Of a stretch of DNA of 64,000 nucleotides, positions 25,553 through 34,723 are shown in pieces. Made by a program: the position numbers and the translations under genes. The DNA is from Sulfitobacter sp. F26204 (GTDB taxonomy: Bacteria; Pseudomonadota; Alphaproteobacteria; Rhodobacterales; Rhodobacteraceae), in assembly GCF_026410305.1 (NCBI RefSeq), contig NZ_JAPMLQ010000002.1, positions 248,001-312,000 of the forward strand, given 5' to 3'. Within the stretch, counting starts at the first letter, position 1, and each line of letters opens with the position of its first letter. Below the pieces are notes generated by a model, which saw only the letters and a list, made by a program, of their open reading frames with translations, made no database searches and was not told the origin of the DNA.

Positions 25553-27226
25553 ATGGCGAATATGATGGACGAGTTTGAAGCACTCTTGAACGAAAGCTTC
25601 GAAATGGACACCCCCGAAGAGGGTTCCGTTGTTAAAGGCAAGGTTATCGCGATCGAAGCGGGCCAGGCCATCATCGACGTAGGCTACAAGATGGAAGGCC
25701 GCGTCGAATTGAAAGAATTTGCCGAGCCAGGCGAAGCCCCCAAAGTTGAAGTCGGCGATGAGGTGGAAGTCTTTCTGCGTCAGGTCGAAAACTCCCGTGG
25801 TGAAGCGGTTATCTCACGCGAGATGGCCCGTCGCGAGGAAGCATGGGACCGTCTGGAAAAGGCCTACGCTGCGGAAGAGCGCGTCGAAGGCGCGATCTTT
25901 GGCCGTGTCAAAGGTGGCTTCACTGTGGACCTTGGTGGCGCGGTCGCCTTCCTGCCCGGCTCTCAAGTTGATGTGCGCCCCGTGCGCGATGCCGGCCCAT
26001 TGATGGGTCTCAAGCAGCCGTTCCAGGTGCTGAAAATGGACCGTCGTCGTGGCAACATCGTGGTCTCACGTCGTGCCATCCTTGAAGAATCACGTGCCGA
26101 ACAGCGTGCCGAAGTCATTGGCAACCTGACCGAAGGTCAGGAAGTCGACGGCGTGGTCAAGAATATCACTGAATACGGTGCGTTTGTTGATCTGGGCGGC
26201 GTTGACGGCCTGCTCCACGTCACCGATATGGCATGGCGTCGTGTGAACCACCCCTCCGAGATCCTCACGATTGGAGAGACGATCAAGGTTCAGGTGATCA
26301 AGATCAACAAAGAAACACACCGCATCTCTCTGGGCATGAAGCAGTTGCAGGAAGATCCATGGGATCTGGTTGCAGCGAAATACCCACTCGAGTCTTCACA
26401 CACAGGCCGTGTGACCAACATCACCGATTACGGTGCCTTTGTTGAGCTGGAGCCGGGCGTTGAAGGTCTGGTACACGTTTCCGAAATGTCCTGGACCAAA
26501 AAGAACGTACATCCTGGCAAAATCGTTTCCACCTCTCAGGAAGTCGAAGTGATGGTTCTGGAAATCGATGGTGCCAAACGCCGCGTTTCCCTTGGCCTGA
26601 AACAGACCATGCGCAACCCATGGGAAGTGTTTGCAGAAACACACCCCGAAGGCACGGAAGTCGAAGGCGAAGTCAAGAACATCACCGAATTCGGTTTGTT
26701 TGTTGGCCTCGAAGGCGACATCGACGGCATGGTGCACCTGTCCGACCTGTCATGGGACCAGCGTGGCGAAGAAGCCATTCAGGATTACCGCAAGGGCGAC
26801 ACGGTTCAGGCGGTTGTTTCCGAAGTTGACGTTGAGAAAGAGCGCATTTCACTCTCCATCAAAGGTGTCGGCGGTGACAAGTTCGCAGAAGCAGTGGGCG
26901 GCGTGAAGCGCGGTTCTGTTGTGACTGTGACCGTGACCTCCATCGAAGATGGTGGCATCGAAGTGGAATACGAAGGTATGAAAGCCTTTATCCGCCGCTC
27001 CGATCTGTCGCGTGACCGTGCAGAGCAGCGCCCTGAGCGTTTCTCTGTTGGTGACAAGGTCGACGTGCGCATTACGAACGTCGATGCCAAAGCGCACCGT
27101 CTTGGCGTCTCGATCAAAGCGCGTGAAATCGCAGAAGAGAAGGAAGCAGTTGAGCAGTATGGCTCCAGCGATTCCGGCGCATCCTTGGGTGATATCCTTG
27201 GTGCGGCTTTGAAGGGCGATGAATGA
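25553..27226 (+). CDS. rpsA: 30S ribosomal protein S1, RpsA
   Basis: 557 residues with six S1 RNA-binding repeats. Repeated cores GKVIAIEAGQAIIDVGYKMEG, GVVKNITEYGAFVDLGGVDG and GRVTNITDYGAFVELEPGVEG are spaced about 85 residues apart (each listed piece is one repeat). S1 brings mRNA to the 30S subunit and melts structure near the start codon. The frame runs upstream to 25277, but ATG 25553 (or 25562) begins the standard acidic N-terminus. The leader hairpin and the strong terminator at 27254 make this a self-contained transcription unit. Confidence 0.97.
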   Translation: MANMMDEFEALLNESFEMDTPEEGSVVKGKVIAIEAGQAIIDVGYKMEGRVELKEFAEPGEAPKVEVGDEVEVFLRQVENSRGEAVISREMARREEAWDRLEKAYAAEERVEGAIFGRVKGGFTVDLGGAVAFLPGSQVDVRPVRDAGPLMGLKQPFQVLKMDRRRGNIVVSRRAILEESRAEQRAEVIGNLTEGQEVDGVVKNITEYGAFVDLGGVDGLLHVTDMAWRRVNHPSEILTIGETIKVQVIKINKETHRISLGMKQLQEDPWDLVAAKYPLESSHTGRVTNITDYGAFVELEPGVEGLVHVSEMSWTKKNVHPGKIVSTSQEVEVMVLEIDGAKRRVSLGLKQTMRNPWEVFAETHPEGTEVEGEVKNITEFGLFVGLEGDIDGMVHLSDLSWDQRGEEAIQDYRKGDTVQAVVSEVDVEKERISLSIKGVGGDKFAEAVGGVKRGSVVTVTVTSIEDGGIEVEYEGMKAFIRRSDLSRDRAEQRPERFSVGDKVDVRITNVDAKAHRLGVSIKAREIAEEKEAVEQYGSSDSGASLGDILGAALKGDE

Positions 27227-27253
27227 TCTGACTTTCTACAAGGTCTGAGAACC

Positions 27254-27286
27254 AAGGCCCCGTGCAGGTTGCACGGGGCCTTTTTT
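27254..27286 (+). terminator. Strong rho-independent terminator after rpsA
   Basis: GGCCCCGTGC (27256-27265) pairs with GCACGGGGCC (27271-27280) around a 5-base loop and is followed by six T residues. Confidence 0.95.
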
Positions 27287-27503
27287 GATGCCGAATCGGG
27301 TAGCGTAGCGTGCTGGTGGTATGCTGATCCGCCGGGGGTTCACGATGGTAAAACAACGGCTGCCACAAAAATAGCCTCAAAAACAGCAGGTTCTCGCATG
27401 AAAAATCGACAAAGGAGGATTCCTTCGGCTTCCCGTGACGTTGGTTTCTTCCTATAGTCGAATGTGATCTGCCAAAATAAACGTCTCGCGGGGGGATAGA
27501 ACA

Positions 27504-27788
27504 ATGATCCGGTCAGAACTCATTCAGAAGATTGCGGACGATAATCCGCATCTTTATCAACGTGACGTCGAAAGGATTGTGAACACCATCTTTGATGAGA
27601 TCACGACGGCAATGTCCGGTGGAAACCGTGTAGAGCTGCGCGGATTTGGTGCATTTTCAGTCAAGAAACGGGATGCCAGAATTGGGCGCAACCCGCGAAC
27701 GGGCGAAACCGTACATGTAGAAGAAAAGCACGTACCGTTTTTCAAGACCGGTAAATTGTTGCGGGACCGTTTGAACGGGAAAAGTTAA
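27504..27788 (+). CDS. ihfB: Integration host factor beta subunit, IhfB
   Basis: 94-residue HU/IHF-fold DNA-bending protein. The order [25 protein letters not shown] and the arm region [12 protein letters not shown] (with the DNA-intercalating Pro) identifies the family; the tail ends [11 protein letters not shown]. It pairs with IhfA to bend DNA at specific sites in nucleoid organisation, transcription and recombination. GGGGG stands upstream of the ATG. The 215 bases between the rpsA terminator and this gene contain no other gene. Its TAA overlaps the lapA ATG by one base. Confidence 0.96.
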   Translation: MIRSELIQKIADDNPHLYQRDVERIVNTIFDEITTAMSGGNRVELRGFGAFSVKKRDARIGRNPRTGETVHVEEKHVPFFKTGKLLRDRLNGKS

Positions 27789-28138
27789 TGCGTTACGTTC
27801 GTTATCTGTGCATCGCGGTATTTGCCATCGCGCTTGTTTCTGTTGCGCTGGCAAATCGTGAAACGGTGACCCTGCAGGTTCTGCCGCAGGAGGTCGCTGG
27901 ATGGTTTGCGGTCAATCCTTCCCTCGAACTGCCGCTCTTTCTGGTGATCCTCGGGTCACTGGTCGCTGGGCTTCTGGTTGGGTTCATCTGGGAATGGATC
28001 CGAGAATTTGGGGAGCGCGCCGAGAAGGCCCGTCTTGCCCGTGAAACCCGCAGGCTGGAGCGTGAGATCGCACGGTTGAAAGGTGAGAAACATCAGGGCA
28101 AGGATGAAGTTCTGGCACTGCTCGACGAAGCCAGCTGA
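27788..28138 (+). CDS. LapA-domain (DUF1049) inner-membrane protein
   Basis: 116 residues with two hydrophobic helices (about 4-22 and 50-70) separated by a periplasmic loop, and a C-terminal cytoplasmic coiled coil (about 75-105, [20 protein letters not shown]). This is the layout of the LapA/YciS family, where E. coli LapA with LapB tunes LpxC turnover and lipopolysaccharide assembly. No lapB-like gene is adjacent here; instead ihfB overlaps upstream and trpF follows after 8 bases. Role by family inference. Confidence 0.82.
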   Translation: MRYVRYLCIAVFAIALVSVALANRETVTLQVLPQEVAGWFAVNPSLELPLFLVILGSLVAGLLVGFIWEWIREFGERAEKARLARETRRLEREIARLKGEKHQGKDEVLALLDEAS

Positions 28139-28146
28139 GGTCTGAA

Positions 28147-28794
28147 ATGTCTCCCCCCATCAATGTCAAGATCTGCGGTCTGCGCTGCGCCGAGGATGTC
28201 GCGTCGGCGGTTGCTGCAGGTGCGCGATATGTTGGATTTGTCTTCTTCGAAAAGTCCCCCCGCCATCTGTCGCCGCAAAAGGCTGCGGCACTGGCGGTTT
28301 CGGTCCCTGCGGGTGTGTGCAAGGTCGCCTTGGTGGTGAATGCTACCGATGCATTTCTTGACGATCTTCTGGATCTGGTACCTGTTGACATGTTGCAATT
28401 GCACGGAAGTGAAAGTCCCGAGAGGGTACTGGAGATCAAGGCGCGATACGGTATTCCGGTGATGAAAGCCGTTGGAATTGCCGATGCGTCCGATCTGCCG
28501 AAGCTGGAGCGCTATTTGTCAGTTGCGGATCAGATTCTGGTCGATGCCAAGCCACCAAAAGGTGCAGAATTGCCGGGCGGGAATGGGTTGGCCTTTGACT
28601 GGCGCTTGATGGCAGGACGCAAATGGCCTGTACCCTGGATGCTGGCCGGCGGGCTGACCGCAGATAATATCGCCCAAGCGGTCCGGATGACCGGCGCACA
28701 GCAGGTCGACGTGTCCAGCGGTGTCGAGAACGCACCGGGCAGGAAGGATGCCAGGCTGATCGCGGATTTCTGTGCCGCGGCCCTTGCTGATTGA
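28147..28794 (+). CDS. trpF: Phosphoribosylanthranilate isomerase, TrpF
   Basis: 215-residue TIM barrel for the third step of tryptophan synthesis. [12 protein letters not shown] (about 7-18) has the catalytic Cys, [16 protein letters not shown] (about 26-41) binds phosphate, and the Asp of [10 protein letters not shown] (about 132) is the general acid. [14 protein letters not shown] and [15 protein letters not shown] complete the phosphate site. It is co-transcribed with lapA. Its TGA is immediately followed by copy 2 of the interspersed repeat. Confidence 0.95.
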   Translation: MSPPINVKICGLRCAEDVASAVAAGARYVGFVFFEKSPRHLSPQKAAALAVSVPAGVCKVALVVNATDAFLDDLLDLVPVDMLQLHGSESPERVLEIKARYGIPVMKAVGIADASDLPKLERYLSVADQILVDAKPPKGAELPGGNGLAFDWRLMAGRKWPVPWMLAGGLTADNIAQAVRMTGAQQVDVSSGVENAPGRKDARLIADFCAAALAD

Positions 28795-28879
28795 GCAGGC
28801 AAAGCCTGCATTCGATTTGAATCTTGGTTGGAGGCTCTGCCTCCAAACCTCCGCGGTTTTTAGGGCCAAAAAGAGAAGG
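28795..28879 (+). repeat. Interspersed two-hairpin repeat, copy 2 (after trpF)
   Basis: Stem 1 is GCAGGC-AAA-GCCTGC (28795-28809). Stem 2 is TTGGAGGC-TCT-GCCTCCAA (28828-28846). The tail reads CTCCGCGGTTTTTAG then GGCCAAAAAGA. It starts at the base after the trpF stop and ends 8 bases before the convergent phosphohexomutase stop. Confidence 0.85.
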
Positions 28880-28887
28880 TGCCAGGA

Positions 28888-30384
28888 TCAGATGCTTTGA
28901 TCATAAGCGCCGACACCTGGTTCGGTGCGGATGGTTGCATCGAGATCTTTGAAAATGGCCCGCATCTCGTCCTCGGAGGTAGGGCTTTCGCAGACAACAA
29001 CGAGGTTGGGGGTGTTGGATGAGGCGCGCACCAAACCCCAGGCACCGTTGTCCAGAATCACACGTGCACCATTGACAGTGACCACTTCCTTGATGGTCTG
29101 ACCCGCGATTTTTTCGCCTGCGGCATGTTTGGCAACGAGTTTTTCGACAATGCGCGCGAGGATGTCATATTTTTCTGTGTCGGCGGCATAGGGTGACATG
29201 GTTGGTGTCGCCCAGGTCTGAGGCAGCGCGCGGCGCAGGTCGGACATGGACAGGTCGGGGTTGCGATCCATGAGTTTGCAGATTTCCACAGCCACGCGCA
29301 TGCCGCAATCGTAGCCGCGCCCGATGGGCTCGGCGAGGAAGTAGTGGCCGGACTTTTCAAAGCCTGCAAGTGCGCCGATTTCCTTGACACGACGCTTCAT
29401 GTGGGAATGGCCCGTTTTCCAATAATCGGCCTGGACGCCATGTTTGATCAATTCGGGGTCGGAGGCGAAGAGGCCGGTCGATTTCACGTCAGCGACGAAG
29501 GTTGCATTCGGGTGGATTTTTGCCAGGTCGCGGGCCATGATCACACCGACCTTATCCGCGAAGATTTCCTCTCCCTCGTCGTCGACCACGCCACAGCGGT
29601 CGCCGTCACCGTCAAAGCCAAGAGCGAAATCCGCCCCCGACGCTTTTACTGAGGCGCTCATGTCGTGCAGCATTTCCATGGCTTCGGGGTTCGGGTTGTA
29701 GTGCGGGAAAGTATAGTCAAGACGGTTATGGCTTTCGACCACTTCGACGCCGAGGCGTTTGAATAACTCCGGTGCGAAAGCAGAGGCCGTGCCGTTGCCC
29801 GTGGCGCAGACAACCTTGAGCTTTCGGGTCATTTTGAAATCACCAACCAGATCGTCAAGGTAGGCCGCGCGCAGGCCGTGGACGAATTCATATTTACCAC
29901 CGTCGCGGGGCTGCCCTTCTCCGTTCAATACAATGTCACGTAGTTCGTTCATTTCATCGGGGCCATGGGTGAGGGGGCGCTCAAAGCCCATTTTCACGCC
30001 AGTCCAGCCGTTGGGGTTGTGGGAGGCTGTAACCATGGCCACGGCCGCCGCGTCAAGATGGAACTGCGCGAAATAGGCCATTGGCGACAAGGCAGGCCCG
30101 ATGTCCTTGACGTGGATGCCGGCTTGCAACAGGCCCAGCATCAGGGCGTTTTTGATCGACAGGGAATAGTCGCGGTAATCGTTGCCGACAGCGATGACCG
30201 GGTCGATTCCGCGGCGCTGCATCTGGGTGCCAAGGCCGAGACCGAGGGCGGTGATGCCGGGCAGGTTGATGTCATCGGGGTATTTCCAGCGCGCATCGTA
30301 TTCTCGAAAACCGGTGGGCGTGATCATGGCGTCACGCAGGAATTCCCAAGTGTTCTGGGAAACGGAAGGAGCGGGTTTTGTCAC
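28888..30384 (-). CDS. Phosphomannomutase/phosphoglucomutase
   Basis: 498-residue alpha-D-phosphohexomutase. The phosphoserine loop is TASHNPNGWTG (about 117-127), the Mg site is DGDGDRCGVVDD (about 258-269), and the sugar loop GFEKSGHYFLAEP is near 355. The phosphate-binding C-terminus contains RASSNTPNLVV. It interconverts hexose 1- and 6-phosphates, feeding nucleotide-sugar synthesis for surface polysaccharide. A GTG start at 30384 is supported by GAGG eight bases upstream. It begins 14 bases after kdsA and closes the capsule operon. Confidence 0.93.
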   Translation of the reverse strand: MTKPAPSVSQNTWEFLRDAMITPTGFREYDARWKYPDDINLPGITALGLGLGTQMQRRGIDPVIAVGNDYRDYSLSIKNALMLGLLQAGIHVKDIGPALSPMAYFAQFHLDAAAVAMVTASHNPNGWTGVKMGFERPLTHGPDEMNELRDIVLNGEGQPRDGGKYEFVHGLRAAYLDDLVGDFKMTRKLKVVCATGNGTASAFAPELFKRLGVEVVESHNRLDYTFPHYNPNPEAMEMLHDMSASVKASGADFALGFDGDGDRCGVVDDEGEEIFADKVGVIMARDLAKIHPNATFVADVKSTGLFASDPELIKHGVQADYWKTGHSHMKRRVKEIGALAGFEKSGHYFLAEPIGRGYDCGMRVAVEICKLMDRNPDLSMSDLRRALPQTWATPTMSPYAADTEKYDILARIVEKLVAKHAAGEKIAGQTIKEVVTVNGARVILDNGAWGLVRASSNTPNLVVVCESPTSEDEMRAIFKDLDATIRTEPGVGAYDQSI

Positions 30385-30398
30385 GATAAACGCCTCGC

Positions 30399-31232
30399 TT
30401 AGAATGTCAGGGGGTGGGTTTTGGCCAAGGCGTCGAACTTCATCAAAGTGGCGATGAGGTTAGGCATCTGGTCAAGATAGATAGAATTGGGCCCATCGCT
30501 AGGGGCGGTGTCCGGGTCTTCGTGGGTTTCAAGAAAAACCGCCGCCACGCCAATGGCGACTGCCGCACGGGCCATCACTGGGGCAAATTCACGTTGCCCG
30601 CCGGAAGAACCACCAAGACCGCCAGGCTGTGCGACGGAATGGGTTGCATCCATCACCACAGGATAACCTGTCTGGGCCATCTGTGGCAGGCTGCGCATGT
30701 CGGCGACCAGCGTATTGTAACCGAAAGCAGTCCCGCGTTCGGTCAATAGAATTTTTCGATTGCCGGTGCTTTCGATCTTTTCAACGATATTGCCCATTTC
30801 CCAAGGGGCAAGCCATTGACCCTTTTTCACATTCACTGCTTTGCCGGTATTGCCGGCGGCCAGTAACATATCCGTCTGGCGACAAAGAAAGGCAGGGATC
30901 TGCAGGATGTCGACCACCTCGGCGGCGATGGCGCATTGGGCTTCGGTGTGGACATCGGTGAGGACGGGCACAGCATTGGCGCGGGCCACAGAGTGCAGCA
31001 CGCGCAAACCTTCGTCAATTCCCAGGCCACGCTTTCCTGCCAATGAAGTGCGGTTGGCCTTGTCGTAACTTGCCTTGAAAATATATTGTGCACCAACGGC
31101 TTGGCAGGCTTCTTTCATTTGGCCCGCGATCATTTGGGCATGATCCTCGGACTCTAGCTGGCAGGGGCCTGCAATGATCGTAAGCGGGCGGTCATTGCCA
31201 ATGATAACATCACCGATTTTGACTTGGGTCAT
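30399..31232 (-). CDS. kdsA: 3-deoxy-8-phosphooctulonate synthase, KdsA
   Basis: 277-residue aldolase-type enzyme that condenses phosphoenolpyruvate with arabinose 5-phosphate to Kdo-8-phosphate. IIAGPCQLES (about 19-28), FKASYDKANRTS (about 53-64) and the GGQREFAPVMARAA segment near 210 identify it. Kdo is needed for lipid A core and, in group 2 capsules, for the poly-Kdo linker on which the chain is exported by KpsE/KpsT. Its ATG overlaps the kpsE stop by 4 bases, so this copy is tied to capsule export and may be an extra paralogue of the LPS kdsA. Confidence 0.95.
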   Translation of the reverse strand: MTQVKIGDVIIGNDRPLTIIAGPCQLESEDHAQMIAGQMKEACQAVGAQYIFKASYDKANRTSLAGKRGLGIDEGLRVLHSVARANAVPVLTDVHTEAQCAIAAEVVDILQIPAFLCRQTDMLLAAGNTGKAVNVKKGQWLAPWEMGNIVEKIESTGNRKILLTERGTAFGYNTLVADMRSLPQMAQTGYPVVMDATHSVAQPGGLGGSSGGQREFAPVMARAAVAIGVAAVFLETHEDPDTAPSDGPNSIYLDQMPNLIATLMKFDALAKTHPLTF

Positions 31233-32923
31233 GAAGTTACCTGTTCTCTGAGGATCGACGCTGTCAGGGACAACATCAGGTAGATGCCTGCAAAGATCAG
31301 GAAAGCCAAGATCGTGTTTTCAAACTTTCGTGGGTAGGTGGGCTCTTCAGGGGCCACGGGTTGCACGGCGACGGTCAGGTAACGCACCTGGCGGTTGGCC
31401 TCGGTACGGGCTTGATCCATTGCTGTATGGGCGGATTGCAAGACCAGATCAGCGGCGGCCAGATCGGCTTGGGCCAGTTGCATCTTTACCGCCTGTTCCG
31501 CCAGGGAGTTATCACCGGTGGTGCTTGAGTTCATCTTGTCTTTCAACTTGTCGAGCTGTTCCTGCAGGCGGCGCACATCGCCGCGGACGCCATCAACCTT
31601 GGCGCGGTTGGGGCGGGCGTTGTCCATCAAGGCGGAGAGTTCGAGTTCTTTCTCGATCAGCAACCCCTCATAGGTCGTGATCTGGGTACGGATGGCGACG
31701 ATTTCAGCTTGAGGGTCGACACCGTTTTCGACCTGTAGGCGGATCAATGCTTCCTGGGCGTCGCGGCGCTTTTGTTGTGCGGAGTCAAAACCGGCAAGCG
31801 CATCGCGCATTCCGTCTTCGCGCTTTTGTTTTGACAGATTGTTGACCCGTTCCTCGGCATATTGAATCAAGCTCGACGAGAAAGAAGCAGAAACATGTGG
31901 ATCAGCCGCGACCACCTCCATACGGATGACGCCCTCGGTCGGGTCATAGCCAATTTTTACGTTTTTCTTGTATAGCTTAAAGGCTTCTTCATTGGTCGAA
32001 CCTGCACCCAGTCGCTGGATCGGGTCGATACCTTCATCTGAAAAATGGTTTTTGAAACCAACATCCTGATCAAGGCGCAGCATCGCGTCCTTGGATTGCA
32101 GATAGGCTTGGGTTGCGATGCTATCAGCAGAGTTGGCGAACTGTGTGGGCAAGATATTGCCAAACGGGCTTGTGCCGCCGCCACCTTCGCTCTGGATGAT
32201 CAGGAATTGGCTGTCCGTGGCATACATGGGGGTTGCCACGTTATAGAAATAATATCCGGCGGCAAAGGTCGGCAGCATGACAAAAAATGCGAGACGCACC
32301 AGCAACAAGCCCAGCTTGCGCCGCCTGCGGTTGGAAATGTCACGCTGAATGTCAGAGATTTCGCGCGCCCGGCGTGCGGCGGGGCTTGCTTCGGTAGAGG
32401 GGAGGTTCATGCCACCGGAAGGTACAGTCTGGGGCAATTGCACGCGTCCTGCAGGCGCGCCGCCCTGTGGTGTATCGCCGTCTTTGCCATCACCCTGCGG
32501 GACAACCAGTTCCAGCATGTTTGACCGCTGGAATGGGTCGATCCCCTTGGTTCGTAGCAGGCGCACCGCGTCAAAGTCCGATGTCGGTGCGAGCCCGTGT
32601 TTCTGCGCCACGCGCCGTGCCATGCGCAGTTGACGGCCTGTGAGCCCCTCGTGCCGTATGGCGTTTATATCGGTTTCACCTATCACTTCGGCCGCGGAGG
32701 ACACCTGACCGTCGCGTCCAGGCTGGGAGGAGGAGGGTGCCTCGGCTTGAGTTGCCTGTGCACGCGCGGGTTCTGGCTGTGCTTGCGGGGGCACCGGTCT
32801 GGGTGCTGTGCGCACCGGCCTTTCGGTCGCGACCTCTGACTGCGTTGCAGTCTCGGTTTCAGTGGATGTTGTGGGCGTGTTCCGCTTGATACGGAATTTT
32901 CTAGCCTTGGGTTTGGTAGTCAT
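31229..32923 (-). CDS. Capsule polysaccharide export inner-membrane protein, KpsE-like
   Basis: 564 residues, polysaccharide co-polymerase type. A first membrane helix (about 205-227, LGLLLVRLAFFVMLPTFAAG), a periplasmic domain with long coiled coil (about 360-500), and a last helix near 535-557 match KpsE/CtrB/BexC. The N-terminal 200 residues are unusual: a basic start, a Pro/Ala/Gln-rich stretch (about 36-68) and a folded-looking segment (about 90-140) that standard KpsE lacks. It overlaps kpsT by 23 bases and kdsA by 4, so it is fully coupled. Start 32923 is the first ATG with family-like basic residues. Confidence 0.88.
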   Translation of the reverse strand: MTTKPKARKFRIKRNTPTTSTETETATQSEVATERPVRTAPRPVPPQAQPEPARAQATQAEAPSSSQPGRDGQVSSAAEVIGETDINAIRHEGLTGRQLRMARRVAQKHGLAPTSDFDAVRLLRTKGIDPFQRSNMLELVVPQGDGKDGDTPQGGAPAGRVQLPQTVPSGGMNLPSTEASPAARRAREISDIQRDISNRRRRKLGLLLVRLAFFVMLPTFAAGYYFYNVATPMYATDSQFLIIQSEGGGGTSPFGNILPTQFANSADSIATQAYLQSKDAMLRLDQDVGFKNHFSDEGIDPIQRLGAGSTNEEAFKLYKKNVKIGYDPTEGVIRMEVVAADPHVSASFSSSLIQYAEERVNNLSKQKREDGMRDALAGFDSAQQKRRDAQEALIRLQVENGVDPQAEIVAIRTQITTYEGLLIEKELELSALMDNARPNRAKVDGVRGDVRRLQEQLDKLKDKMNSSTTGDNSLAEQAVKMQLAQADLAAADLVLQSAHTAMDQARTEANRQVRYLTVAVQPVAPEEPTYPRKFENTILAFLIFAGIYLMLSLTASILREQVTS

Positions 32924-33560
32924 ACAACTGTTTCGCTTCTTCCAAGGTATCGAACATAATGAACTGGCCATCGATAAGAACGGCGGCAGAGCGGGCGAAT
33001 TTTTCCAACGTCTCGGGCTGATGCGAAACGATGATGATCGTGGTGGTGCGGAGACGTTCTTGCAGGATTTCTCCTGCTTTTCGGTTAAATTCTACATCTG
33101 TTGTTGATGGCATGCCTTCATCAATGAGGTACATGTCAAAATCAAGCGCCAGCATCAAAGCAAAAGAAAAGCGTGACCGCATGCCTGCGGAATAGGTGCC
33201 AAGTGGTTGGTCAAAATATTCACCCAAATTGCACAGCCACCGACAGAAACTCTCGACATAGTCGGGATCGAGGCCGTAGAGCCGTGCAATATAACGGGCG
33301 TTTTCCATTGCCGACACTTTGCCGACGACACCGCCCATGAATCCCAGGGGAAAGGAAATATTGCACCCGCGCCGGATCTCACCCTCGTCGGGTTTTTCCA
33401 AGCCTGCCATCATGTTGATCAGTGTTGTTTTGCCCGTGCCGTTGGGTGCCAAAATGCCCAATGATTTGCCAAGCTCTACTCGGAACGACACTTTGTCCAG
33501 GATCACCTTGTGCTGGGTGCCTGTCCAAAAGGACTTTGAAACATTTTCGAATTCCAGCAT
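32901..33560 (-). CDS. Capsule polysaccharide ABC transporter ATP-binding protein, KpsT-like
   Basis: 219-residue ABC ATPase of the capsule exporter. Walker A reads APNGTGKTT (38-46) with Ala at the usual first Gly. The signature is the divergent YSAGMRSR seen in KpsT, and Walker B is MYLIDEGM with the switch His in IVSHQPE. It powers export of Kdo-linked polysaccharide across the inner membrane with KpsM and KpsE. No kpsM is next to it in this window. GGAG lies 5 bases upstream of the ATG, and a promoter-like pair sits at 33646-33675. Confidence 0.92.
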   Translation of the reverse strand: MLEFENVSKSFWTGTQHKVILDKVSFRVELGKSLGILAPNGTGKTTLINMMAGLEKPDEGEIRRGCNISFPLGFMGGVVGKVSAMENARYIARLYGLDPDYVESFCRWLCNLGEYFDQPLGTYSAGMRSRFSFALMLALDFDMYLIDEGMPSTTDVEFNRKAGEILQERLRTTTIIIVSHQPETLEKFARSAAVLIDGQFIMFDTLEEAKQLYDYQTQG

Positions 33561-33645
33561 GCCTGCTCCGGTTGCTGCTTGGGTGACTTGTGTCGCCCCC
33601 TTTTAATAGGGATCTGCCCGAGGTCTATATCGCGACTTTGGCGAT

Positions 33646-33675
33646 ATTATGTCCTATCTGGAAACAAATGTCCAA
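33646..33675 (-). promoter_or_regulatory. Candidate promoter of the capsule operon
   Basis: On the minus strand TTGGAC (33675-33670) and CATAAT (33651-33646) are 18 bases apart, about 85 bases before the kpsT ATG. Together with the absence of an upstream same-function gene this suggests the operon starts at kpsT. Confidence 0.5.
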
Positions 33676-33691
33676 GCAGCGTTGGATCGGT

Positions 33692-34723
33692 CTAGGCAAC
33701 GGCCTGCCAGGCCAGACCAGCGAAGATTGCGCCCGTCAAGGCAAAGCCCAGATAGGCAGCAAAGACACGTGGTTTGACCAAGGCCCATACGGCAATCGCG
33801 GCGGGAATGCAGCTGACGCCACCGGCTATGACAAAGGACATGGCGGCCCCGTTGCTCATGCCTTGCGCCAGCAGCGCGTCGACCAGTGGTACAGCCGCAT
33901 AACCGTTGAGATATGCAGGTGCACCGACAAAGGCACCCAAAAGGATCGGCATGATTCCCGTGCCACCCAGCAGGCCTGCAATCCAATCGGCGGGGATATA
34001 CCGCAGCATCAGGGCCTCGATGAGATAGGCAAGGGTAAGCCATTTTGTCAAAAAAATCGCATTGTCACGGGCGGTGTCAACGAAGGTGCCCAGACGATCA
34101 CTCTGTTTCCAGAATTTCCAGACTGGTTTGCCAGAAAACGGTTTTGATGTTCCGCAACAACTGCTTGCAGCCGGAACTTTACGCAATGGATTAGCGAAAA
34201 TGGGGGTGTTTGCCATTAACATGACGCTAAATCCCCCCATCATGCCGATGCTGACCGCGGCAAGGGTTTTTGCCAGCGCAAAGTCAAACCCAAGCGTGCC
34301 AGAGGTGATGGCGAACATCGCAGGATCCATCAAGGGAGACGCCAGCCAGAAGGCCATGACCGCACCCAGGGGGGCCCCAACCGCAAGCAAGGCAGCGATA
34401 AACGGGATGACTTCACATGAACAGAAGGGCGAGATCCCGCCAATCAAGGCCGCCATCACAATCATGCGCGCCGGGTTGCCCTCAAACGCTTTGGCCAACA
34501 GGTTTTCGGTGCCAGATGCCTTGAGGTAGGCCACTGCAGACACTGCAAAAAGAATGAAGGGGGCTGTGCCGCCGAGCGCTCTTAAGGTAAAAACGATTGT
34601 TTCTGTCAGCGTATCGGGAGCAAACAGTGCGATCGCGGCAAGGATAACGGCGATCACGCCCCATGCACCGGGGTTCCAACGCTTGAATTTTGCGGGGCTA
34701 TGGGAATGGGTGGTATCAGCCAT
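33692..34723 (-). CDS. COG0701-type permease (DUF318), probable metal/metalloid efflux
   Basis: 343 residues, eight or so transmembrane helices. The cytoplasm-facing motif FCSCEVIPF (about 100) with paired cysteines and the loop cysteines in SSCCGTSKP (about 188) are typical of the DUF318 permeases, which include ArsP (trivalent organoarsenical efflux) and a Cu/Zn-linked branch. The two halves repeat the pattern G-A-P-L near 117 and G-A-P-A-Y-L near 270. It overlaps the stop of the ArsR-type regulator by 8 bases, so the metal sensor and pump are one operon. Substrate cannot be chosen from sequence alone. Confidence 0.85.
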   Translation of the reverse strand: MADTTHSHSPAKFKRWNPGAWGVIAVILAAIALFAPDTLTETIVFTLRALGGTAPFILFAVSAVAYLKASGTENLLAKAFEGNPARMIVMAALIGGISPFCSCEVIPFIAALLAVGAPLGAVMAFWLASPLMDPAMFAITSGTLGFDFALAKTLAAVSIGMMGGFSVMLMANTPIFANPLRKVPAASSCCGTSKPFSGKPVWKFWKQSDRLGTFVDTARDNAIFLTKWLTLAYLIEALMLRYIPADWIAGLLGGTGIMPILLGAFVGAPAYLNGYAAVPLVDALLAQGMSNGAAMSFVIAGGVSCIPAAIAVWALVKPRVFAAYLGFALTGAIFAGLAWQAVA

